A stretch of 64,000 nt of DNA from Amborella trichopoda (lineage: Eukaryota; Streptophyta; Magnoliopsida; Amborellales; Amborellaceae), in contig NW_006494789.1 of assembly GCF_000471905.2 (NCBI RefSeq), positions 5,250,755 through 5,314,754 on the forward strand, given 5' to 3'. This document shows positions 55,736-64,000 of the stretch, in pieces. The stretch's first letter is position 1. The number at the start of each line of letters is the position of its first letter. Under the pieces are notes generated by a model. The model searched no databases. It was not told the origin of the DNA and was given only the letters and a program-made list of their open reading frames with translations. Both the position numbers and the translations under genes were made by a program.

Positions 55736-58700
55736 TGATGTGAAGAGGCTTCCAAGGGAGGGCTAAATCGACGCTTGTGATTTTACAGGCCAGGTTTTAT
55801 CAAGGGGTGAGCCCATTTGGCTGACCCAGCCAGTATGTGAACCAGAGTGGCCCCTCAGTGTCAATTTCAATACTATCCCCATTTGTTTTGAAGTATGCGA
55901 GGGCAATGACGACAACGTCAGTATTGAAGAAGGGGTGACACTTCTTCATTGCATGCATAGGAACATAGCTTCCGGAGAGAACTTGTCTACCTTAGGGAAA
56001 TGAATGGTACAAGCAAAGGGACTACTAATGTAGCCAGCAAAAGGCCTCAAAATTCAAGGGAAGCACCAATACTTGAAGGGATACTATTCTTGGACTACCA
56101 AGGTATTGGGTTGTATAGAAGTACTCTTGAACATGCTTCACTATTAGTAGCGGTCCAGTGTTCGGGCAGCTACTATGACCTTTTCTTCAACAAAGTAAAG
56201 GTGTTACTGGAGACGTGGAGCCATGTTAGTAATACCTGGCTTCTGGGACATGGAGAAGCAGGAATCCCTTTACTAGATCTTCATTTTATTGGAGGTCTCC
56301 CGATGATCGGGGCCATGTATGACTAGTTAACTCGGTCATCTTAAGTGGTGCTAACTTAGGGGATGAAGAGCTGTCTGCTAGTGTTCAAAAGATCTTGGAG
56401 GCCTACCAGTCGATTGCCACTTGGTCTGGCAACGACCGAGTCACGTTCACATAATGAGTGAAATTCTTTTGCGAGGATTATCCGGAGGGTGGTCAGGGCA
56501 TTCCAAAGGGGAAAGGAGATGCCTCCAGATATCAACTTGAGACCGATGATGACCGTGTCTTCTTAGCCTTGTATTTGGCTTTAGTTTTTTGCAAATTCGT
56601 GCTCCTTGGCTGGGGGGACAACATTCGTCCAGGCGTACTGTATGTGGCATGCGATATGGCTAGAGGGCGTGAGTATGCCCTTACTCAGCTAGTCTTGTGT
56701 AACATTTACCATAGCTTGGAGACCATATCCCATGGAAAGGCCTACAAGGGAAAGGACGGAGGGAATGACATTGTAAGAGAAGAGGCATTTCCTGGGGATT
56801 TCAAAACATTACATGTACGGGTGGCTAGGGCCTATTTCCTTGACACCTATGTCAAGCATCAGTTCTTAGGAAATAAACTGTAGCCCTTCTTGATGAGGAT
56901 TGCCAACCAGAGGGCTATCTTTCATACCCAAGGAGAGGCTCGGGGTCTATTTGGGAATGACTCTTTGAACATGAGGCAGGTCCCCTTCCAGGTTGGGAGC
57001 TTCAAAGACCGTGCTTTCATTGATGAGTTAGGGAAGGAGCAAGATGACGCTCCAACAACCATTAAGGAGCTCATGTTCATCCTAAGCATCGAAGGGGGAG
57101 TTCTACCTTATCGGACTCTACACAGTGCCAGGTTAGAGGGGTATTTCCCCCACCGCTTCGCCCATTAGTACGGGCTTGATCAAAGCTACCCCTTCACGGT
57201 GTTTTTTGAAAAGCACCGGAGTAAGGTGAACAAGAGGAAGACGGAGTTTGGAACTTTACGTGAGTGCTGGCTGCCAGAGCATACAAGAACCGCTTGGTCT
57301 ATGTGTCTAGAGATGGCTGAAACCAGCAAATATGTATTACCTTACTTTAGCAAGAGGGTTCGAACGACCAAGGCTTATGTGAACTGGTGGAGAATCACCA
57401 GCAAGGGATATTGGGATAAAGATCACCCTTTGAAAGGGGTGAACGGTAACTGACGTCAGGATACCAGGCAAAGGAGACTGTTGTATGCTCTTGCTTCTTA
57501 TGCGGTATTTGCCTCAGATTATCCCTCTAACTGGCGAGCTTTAGGGCTTCCACACGAGATAGCAGCTGATGAGGCCTCGCTAGATTATCTTGCAATGAAG
57601 ACGAGGACTGAGAGTGTCTTCGATAATCTTAGTTCCATCTTCGAGTGAGATGAAGGGCGGCAAGTCCTGATTATGAAAAGCGTCCCCCACAGGACTTGAA
57701 CGCCCTAATCGGGAGTGGTCCCCACAGTAAATTGGTTGGACGTTCCTCTCAGGGAGATGGATATGAAGTGACCGCTCTTACTTCGATAAGGGAAAAGAAA
57801 AGAAAGCACTCAACCACTGTCGATACTCGTGCATTGTCTTCAATTGGTGGGTGAGTGCCAACCATCTATGATGTTAGAACCAGGAGGTAGCTCTTCCTCT
57901 TCTGATCTTTTAGGAACTATCCCAGTATCACCCTCTGCGCTCTCAGGACCACCTTCTGCTTCTCCTAAATTGTCTTCTTTTTCTTCAGAAATTGAGGTAG
58001 ACGACTCCGGCCACTCTGAGCCCATTATCATTGCTTCTGATCGGGAGGTGACCCCGGATCTTGTGGCGGTAAACACAGGGGCAGTCCCTGAGTCGGAGGC
58101 AGCTCAGACGGGTACTGATGAGGCTGTTGGTCCCAAAGAAACTGCTTTAGGAAGGGAATCTGATGTTGATGTGGTCTCCGTGCATCAGGAAATCAGTACC
58201 CTGATTGAGGCAGGGACTATGACTCAAGCAAAAGAGCCCATAGTTGATGATGTGCCCGAGCACCAAGAGGTTGCTACCTACATGGTCCTAGGTCCTGAAG
58301 ATGAGGGGACTGAGCTCTTCGTTGCTGAGGCTTGGCCGTTGAAGTGCAAGCCAAAGGGAAGAAGCCGTGGCTAGATCTGAATTGGCTGGAGAGGAGGCAA
58401 TTCCTGAACTTACTAATGCTGAAGTGGCAGATGAAGAGCAACAGGAACATGTTTCTTTAGAGCTTTCTTGGACTGAAGTAAAGGTCCCTTTGGGAGAGGG
58501 TCAAGGCAAGGAGGTTGACATTGAAGAACCCGAGTAGGTTGAGGCTTCTTTAGCAGTAGTACTCCCGACAGCGCCATCTCAGCCCATTATTATTGGGGTT
58601 TCTAACATGATTGTAGGCATGCTTCGAGCAGGCCTTCAGGGCTTAAGGGAGTTGCCTTTCAACGAGCTAGGCAAAGCTTTAGCAAGACTAAAGGAGTTTG

Positions 58701-59200
58701 TTGTGACCACTGCAGTTGGGAGTGAACTAAAAGTGCTTTCCCATTTTAATGCAACTCTAAACGAGGTTGAGAGCTGGCGGTTGGGGGTGCTCCATCAAAA
58801 GGAAGAAACTAGCAGGCTAGCCTTCTTGGAAGAGTCGATCTTGCGCTATCGTGAGAAGATAGATGCTTGCATTGATAAGAAGGCCACGATAACTTGCCGT
58901 CAGCAGGATCTTAAGAGGGAGGCACAAGGAAGCTTCGAGAGAATGATTGAAATCAAAGAAGATATGCGAATACTGAGACAGGAACTCACAGGCCTTGAGA
59001 CAGAGATGGTTCATAGGAGGGTCTTGAAGGCCTCATTGGTTGAAGATTTGTCCGAACTCAATGGCACAATTGAGTCGAAAACTATGGCAATGAAAGAAAA
59101 GACTCAAACGATGGCGAAGCTGAAGGAGCATGTCCAGAGCATCGAGACTTCTCCTGCAGCGCACAGCACAGAGATCAATAAGATGATTGATAGATTTTGA
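55736..59200 (+). pseudogene. Plant Mobile Domain gene with coiled-coil tail, antisense to E5
   Basis: Second and more complete copy of the gene at 16191-18941. The N-terminal half has LLETWSHVSNTWLLGHGEAG and GGLPMIGAMYD (56212-56326), DDRVFLALYLALVFCKFVLL with DNIRPGVLYVACD (56550-56660), and VARAYFLDTYVKHQF (about 56820-56870). 56890-57453 continues with NDSLNMRQVPFQVGSFKDRA and YVNWWRITSKGYW. 57829-58374 is an acidic Ser/Glu-rich region. 58607-59200 is about 195 residues of predicted coiled coil (KEDMRILRQELTGLETEMV and heptad-like leucines) ending in KMIDRF and a stop. Stops or frame changes occur near 56326, 56884, 57168, 57454-57829 and 58374. PMD proteins are known from MAIN-type host genes and from mobile elements; I infer a nuclear role for the element, unproven. 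AATAAA lies 49 bases after the stop. Confidence 0.8.
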
Positions 59201-59248
59201 GCATGTCATTTCCTTTTGCCAGTACTTTGTAAAAGTTTTTAACTGATG

Positions 59249-59254
59249 AATAAA
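59249..59254 (+). terminator. Poly(A) signal of the antisense PMD gene
   Basis: AATAAA within GATGAATAAAGTGC, shortly after the PMD stop codon. The same signal is retained in E6 on the opposite strand (47243-47248), which supports the gene having its own transcript. Confidence 0.55.
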
Positions 59255-59380
59255 GTGCTTCTCTCTTTTGATTGACTTTGCTGCATGATTTCATTGTCTT
59301 CTTACTTTTGCTGCACCTAATGTGATTTCTCTTTTTTTTTTTTTGGGAATGCCTCTCAACACTTTTATTGCCCCAAGAGG

Positions 59381-60340
59381 CTAATACCTTAGGCCTTGTT
59401 TAGCCCCATGGTGGGCTGCCGTGGCTTGGATAGCTTCGAAATGGGGAGTCATTGCTTTTTCTCCTCTTAATGTCTGATTGGTCAAGGGCACATAGCTCAT
59501 TTTCCTCATGATTTGGTGATCCTGGTTGCTATAGATAGTCCAGTCCGGAGGGGTTTCAGCCTCACTTAGTGGCGCATTTACTTCAAGTTCATCATAGCTT
59601 TTAGTCTCTTGCACGAACTCCTTGAGATGTTTTGAAGCGATACACATGACCTCCAACAGACTCTGGTGACTGCGAACTTTGATTCTTAAGTTTGCTAGGG
59701 GATCTTGCCCTTGAGGGGAAGAAAGTTGCTCTTTATTGAACTTCTCTCCTCTTGAGAGCTCGAGGCAATGTAGAACTTTCAGCTGGTCACCGGTTCGAGG
59801 AGCATTCTCTATACTTATAGCAACCGGATTTTGAAAAATATTTCGTGGCGGTTGTCGTGCCACTTTGGCTTTTAAGAGCGCGATGGGGATATGCTACTGG
59901 TATGGCATATAGGTGATCCTTGGAGCCTGGAATTCTATCCCCATCGCTTGCTCAATCTCTGGAATGACCTCTGGTTCATTTTCCGGCCAGGGTGGCTCAG
60001 AACTGGGGGCAGAGGGTGAAGGCTCCTTTTCAAGCGAAGAAGGAGTTTATTGAGGGATGATGGTTGGAATGTTAGAATGAAGGGTGGTTAAGGGAAAAAT
60101 TCTGCCTTGCCTTTCTTCCTCTTTGAACATGTTCACCAATGTTCTCCCAACATCCTCAACATCTTTATGAGACAAAGACACTGTCTTGATTGTAGACTTG
60201 TGGCCTCCATCATTTGGCTTCTGGGGCGACGTCAGATCCTTGAAGTAATATTTAGCATCAACATAGTGAGTTTCGGCCACAGGGAACGGTCTTTTGACAA
60301 CATAGACCATATGCTGTCTCCTGTCTCAGCTATACTTGAA
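59381..60340 (-). pseudogene. Post-protease region of E5 ending in a stop
   Basis: 60047-60310 encodes KRPFPVAETHYVDAKYYFKD and LSHKDVEDVGRTLVNMFKEE; 59381-59863 encodes RQPPRNIFQNPVAISIENAP, SSPQGQDPLANLRIKVRSHQ and IQATAAHHGAKQGLRY, then a stop. It is parallel to 46201-47131 in E6 and better preserved. No RT sequence follows; the antisense PMD gene starts its 3' flank immediately. Domain unknown. Confidence 0.75.
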
Positions 60341-60343
60341 ACA

Positions 60344-60785
60344 TTAATGTAATGTTGATGGAACCATCCCCTGGTCATTGAGCCATGGCCGATCGAGGAG
60401 AATATTGTAGGAAGTGTCGGTGTCGATTACATGAAATGGGGCATAATTGTTCAGCTCATGGATCTTAAAACGAAGGCGTACTGTGTCAACTGGCTTCTTT
60501 CTTGGTTGGTTGGACCCTTGAACTGTGACATGGGTTGGGGTAAGATCTTTGAACCCCAACCCTAATCGAGTAAGGATCCTCCTTGGAATAAGGTTGACTG
60601 CCAACCCTCCATCTAACATAATTCCGTTGAAGGGGCATGCATGTAATTTGCTAGTAACAAAGAGAGGGTGATTATGAAATTTTTCCTCGAGCTTCATATC
60701 GTCCTTTGAAAAGGTGATTGGCATACATCCTTCTAAAATTTACGGGTCGACCTCAATAGGTTTTACTTCGGTTTCGTACACTTCT
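60344..60785 (-). pseudogene. Retroelement aspartic protease of E5
   Basis: IMLDGGLAVNLIPRRILTRL (about 60565-60625), HVTVQGSNQP, VRLRFKIHELNNYAPFHVID and NILLDRPWLNDQG. The usual D-G-G-S active site has S changed to L, which would likely inactivate it. A stop lies in the upstream part. It is the longest uninterrupted protease frame in the window. Confidence 0.82.
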
Positions 60786-61420
60786 GGGTTAGAGAGTGCT
60801 TGAACCAAAGCCATCTGGTAATCCTTCGAGAGCATGAGGGCTCTGTAGATGCCCCATCACATCATATTTCAGCTTTTCTTGATCCAAGCCTTGTGCTCCG
60901 AGTCCGGCCACTGATTTGGGTGGTATGTTGGGTTGAGGAGCAGGTTTGGGTAGAGAAGGTTTATTTTGGGCGGCTGACCGACTTGATTGTACAATGGGCT
61001 TCGTTTGCATGATGGAAGTTTGAGGTTTTGGAAGGGATTGAGTGTATGGGATCAAAGGGATCTCAGGAAATTGAAGAATAGGTAGATTGTTTGAAGTATT
61101 GGGTTTAGGAAGGAGTCCAAGGAGCTGTAAGTTAGGCAAACTAGTATTTGGATTAGGGGGCAGTGGCAGACTGGTGAACTTCAAGGTGCCCGACTTCTGT
61201 GGTGGAGGCTGTAGCGTCCTCCCTGATCTGAGATTTATCTTCCCCGTGGTGGGTATTGCTCCTGAAATTTGTAGCATGTGGCAAGCTCCTTGAGAGTAGG
61301 AGCTTTGCCCATTTGATTCTCTCAGTCTCTGCTCAAAGTCAGGCTCAGGGGGCCACTGGGGTTTCTTTAGCTTTGATTTCTTGTGCTTCTTTGAAGAAGG
61401 TGGCTCTGCCTTGGCTTTAG
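60786..61420 (-). pseudogene. Proline-rich linker before protease, E5
   Basis: 61277 to 60789 encodes GKINLRSGRTLQPPPQKSGT, PLPPNPNTSLPNLQLLGLLP and GLDQEKLKYDVMGHLQSPHA. The WPPEPDFEQR block lies just upstream (about 61320-61360). It is parallel to 45100-45784 in E6. Confidence 0.65.
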
Positions 61421-62460
61421 CTGCCAGGGCATCAGTAATTGTTAGGAATTCTGTTGCCTATGCCAGGGTCCTTCTCAATCATTTTCACTGCATCCTACTT
61501 GTATTGATTCCTTCGAATTATCAGTCGAGAGCCTCGAAGTCCAGGCATATCAAGGTTGTACCTGCAGGGGACGTAGAAGAGGGGGAATGAGAAGTAGGAG
61601 CAGAAGAAGGAGAAGGGAGGTTAGAAGGTGGGAGACTTTTAAGGTCATTCCCCTCATCAGACAGATCTTGGCAGCTTTTTATGTCATCACTAGGGTTGGA
61701 AGGGTGCAGGGGGTCTTTTAGGTCTTTCCCTTTCTTAGACAGTTGGGGAGTGCTTTTAACGTCGTCACCCTCATTGGACGTGTGCTGAGTGGGAGATGGC
61801 ATGGGAACGTCTTCTTGATAAGATGAAGAAGGATCATGCCAGGGATGAAGTCCAGTAAAGTTAACAGTTGAGGAAGGGGCTTGAGAAATTCCTACTCTAC
61901 TGTGGGTTGAGCGTTCTTGTTTCTTCAGCGAGTAGCCCTTGGTGGCCATCTCTGTTTGATTTTATAAGGTACTGTTTGATTCGTCTTGTTGGGCTTGCAA
62001 ACAACTCTAGCTTGGCGATCTGCTTCTCTCCATAAGGACTTGTGTTTGCTTCGGCCATGGTAGACTATCCATGACTGGAAAGTTGAGGATTCGGCGAAGT
62101 CCAGTCATTGATAAGAAGGTCCTGCTTTGTGAGATCTTCTTGCCCCGATAGAGGAATGACTTGGGGATCACTTACGGGGAGATTGTAAAACTCCTGACAC
62201 TCCCGTATTTTCTTTACGAATATATCAATGAAACTTTTGCATTCTGACAGGTATTGACCTCTTATCTGATGGTACGAGGACCAACAATCTTCAGTCCCCT
62301 TAGCAAGGAGACATGGTTGCCTTGCCTGCTTCAGTGTGATTATGCCTTCTTGAAGCATTATAATGAAGAAGGCATAAAGGATAATAGGCATTTTGTCTTC
62401 CTCTTGAATGGTTACGGCATGGGAGGCCTCGAGTGCCCTAAAGGCCTTCTTTAAGTCTTC
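61421..62460 (-). pseudogene. Gag-pro linker with decayed second zinc finger, E5
   Basis: 62065-62391 encodes IIMLQEGIITLKQARQPCLL and CWSSYHQIRGQYLSEC, the second finger with its first C and one H lost. 61521-61949 carries the acidic repeats EGDDVKSTPQLSKKGKDLK and SDEGNDLKSLPPSN. The same arrangement occurs in E4 and E6. Confidence 0.7.
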
Positions 62461-62885
62461 AAGCTTTATCTAACCCTTCTGAATCAGGGCTCGATAATAT
62501 CTTTCAGTGTGTAGTAGTCATCTGGGGGATGATTGATCCTTCGATGGCAGGCATAATAATTTGCCTAAGTGTCAAGGCCGGGTTGCTCGGGGGACTTGGC
62601 TTCTGGAAGCTGGCTCATATTCTGTTCTAATAATAACTGAAACAACGCAACGACCCAACCTTCTCGAAGGGATATTCCTTGTTCCTATGCCTGGTGAAAT
62701 AATCGCCCCGATCAAGGTTGGCTGTTGGGGGTACCCAATTGTACGACTGTTGTTGCTTGTCATTCTGGGGTGTTACCTTTACCGTGCTTACCCCTTTAGA
62801 GAGGTCCAAATTTTGGGAGGGAGCCTTCTTCGAATCAGTGACCATGACGACTGCACTGATTACCCCTTTTTGTTTGTTGTCTTGA
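62461..62885 (-). pseudogene. C-terminal gag remnant of E5
   Basis: Contains the PPTANLDRGDYFTRHRNKEY block (about 62680-62740) and the QNLDLSKGVSTVKVTPQ segment, plus the region of the first finger near 62520-62560. The capsid domain, leader, PBS and most of the LTR are deleted: at about 62885 the sequence changes directly into LTR U3. Confidence 0.75.
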
Positions 62886-63702
62886 GTGTTTGACCAGAAT
62901 CTTGAAATCCGACGGTCGAAATTTACAGCAGCTTTGACGCTTTCGTGTATGAAATCAAACCGTTCATGATACATGTGGTTCAAACTAGAGATAGCCTCGG
63001 ACCTCATGCATATAATGCAATTGGTTTCATGCTGAGCGCCGTGATCTGGTCGCTCGAACAAGGCATGCTGCTGGTGAATTTTCTACAACATCCTTCACGG
63101 ATCAGCGACTTTCATTTAGCTTTTCTCTCTGCTGGGGCGTCGTCACGGGGTACCACATATCGAATTTCTCGTTTTGATGAGACAAACACGCTCACCAAAT
63201 TTTAGAGCAATCCGACTTGGAACGAGTGAGATATAGGCCCTGAAAGTGACTGCCCGTGACTATAAAAATAGTCACCTTTAATGGTGTTTTGATGGAGTAA
63301 GGCCACACAAGAATAGTGCGCGACCTACCCTTTTTCGGTATTGTACCCATAACTTTGTCTCGGAATGCTCGATTAAGCCAAACCTTGACCTATAGGGGTT
63401 TTCTTCCATGTCAGATCTAATGGTAGTGGTCTCACAACTGTTTCACGCACCAAAAGTATTGCTTTAGTTACAGGGTCCATTTTAGGGTGCTAGAGATCGA
63501 TTTCGCTGAGATTGTTTCTTTGTGTTCACTGCCTAGACATATCTGATTGCAAAGAAACTTAGCAGGTGGTCTTTTGAAGTGCTGATGAAGATCTTGACCA
63601 ATTTTGGGCCAATATGAGACTGTTGGGAATATCCACTGTTTCGTAAGCTTTATTGACCTGCTTCCTATCAGGGACCAAGGTGCTGAAAAATATGTTCAAA
63701 CA
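62886..63702 (-). repeat. 5' part of an LTR (U3), E5
   Basis: On the - strand it begins TGTTTGAACATATTTTTCAG at 63702 and follows the U3 of LTR2 (12337 down to about 11520) for about 815 bases. TATA box and everything beyond are missing. It is joined to gag at a short stretch common to both sequences (TTG-CGTCTTGAGT type, about 62873-62890). Confidence 0.85.
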
Positions 63703-64000
63703 CTAATATCTATTGCAGTCTCAAGATCAAGCAGAAGAAAGGCCTCCAGCTCCTGACTAGAGAGGCCCCCAACGCAGTTAAGGTTACCCTTCTTGATGAC
63801 CTCCTACCTCACAATCCCTTCTTCCCTCTTCGGGTTCCTGAACCTGAACTAGAAGTCCAAGATTGCTCGGTGGTCACTGTCACAAAAAAAGACCAAGCTG
63901 CCAAGAAATCATGGTCCCAAGACTATTAACAACTGATCCTCACACGGTCGGCGTACAAGGCTCGAGTCCAGTAGGGGCATGTTGAGCCCCTACACATTGA
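63703..64000 (+). pseudogene. Gag N-terminal fragment of a further copy, E7
   Basis: 63767-63928 reads EAPNAVKVTLLDDLLPHNPF, FPLRVPEPELEVQDCSVVTV and KKDQAAKKSWSQDY before a stop, on the + strand. It matches the gag N-terminal segment of E4 (51792-51989, - strand) and its continuation matches the E6 leader near 42640. The E5 LTR begins at 63702, so E5 probably inserted into E7. The copy runs out of the window. Confidence 0.7.

Noticed and set aside
55736..59200. PMD gene as a functional host gene
   Set aside because: Several in-frame stops and frame changes, location inside a retroelement, and a second equally broken copy nearby.
61521..61949. Acidic repeat protein (EGDDVKSTP type) as a separate gene
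   Set aside because: It lies in frame order between the second gag finger and the protease in three copies, so it is part of the gag-pro linker.

Overview
The window looks like nuclear heterochromatin of a flowering plant, packed with decayed, nested Ty3/gypsy LTR retrotransposons. I see no intact host gene, no tRNA or rRNA gene, and nothing bacterial. Almost everything belongs to one family of the Tat/Ogre type. The signs are a primer binding site complementary to the 3' end of tRNA-Arg (TGGCGACTCC-ATTGGGGAC), gag with C-x2-H-x4-H-x4-C fingers, a protease with a D-G-G-S active site, an Ogre-like RNase H followed by a second archaeal-like RNase H before integrase, a repeat-rich 3' UTR, and very long LTRs (about 3.1 to 3.8 kb) that begin TGTTTGAA and end CCTAACCA.

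Layout. 1-6517: an unassigned AT-rich stretch, then a different gypsy family (E0, + strand: possible LTR end, leader, decayed gag). 6518-9197: a 3'-truncated + LTR (LTR1). 9198-19362: E1 (- strand), the 3' part of an element: 3' LTR (LTR2), tandem-repeat 3' UTR, a Plant Mobile Domain (PMD) reading frame on the opposite strand, and an RNase H scrap. 19363-24065: E2 (+), 3' UTR plus 3' LTR (LTR3). 24066-40431: E3 (-), the most complete copy, with 3' UTR, integrase, second RNase H, RT remnant, linker, gag, leader, PBS and 5' LTR (LTR5). Its gag is split by a solo LTR (LTR4, 30971-34096, +) with a recognisable 5-bp target duplication. 40908-47280: E6 (+), LTR end, PBS, leader, gag, protease, then directly the 3' flank of the antisense PMD gene. 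47281-52414: E4 (-), gag to second RNase H. 52415-63702: E5 (-), LTR piece, gag, protease, antisense PMD gene and 3' UTR with no RT or integrase. 63703-64000: a gag fragment of a further + copy (E7).

Two points stand out. First, E5 and E6 share the same join from the protease region straight into the antisense PMD gene, which suggests a propagated non-autonomous gag-pro-antisense-PMD lineage that would depend on autonomous relatives such as E3 or E4 for RT and integrase. Second, every LTR with its middle preserved carries, downstream of the TATA box and poly(A) signal, an array of short tandem hairpins in a pyrimidine-rich background. Two subfamilies have hairpins of unrelated sequence but the same geometry (9-11 bp stem, about 8-nt loop). 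The 3' UTR repeats resemble the LTR hairpins of their own subfamily.

All protein-coding remnants carry stops, frameshifts or deletions, so none is expected to make a full protein now. Element boundaries were read by eye from repeated termini and comparison between copies; most are good to a few bases where a terminus is given, and to tens of bases at deletion junctions.
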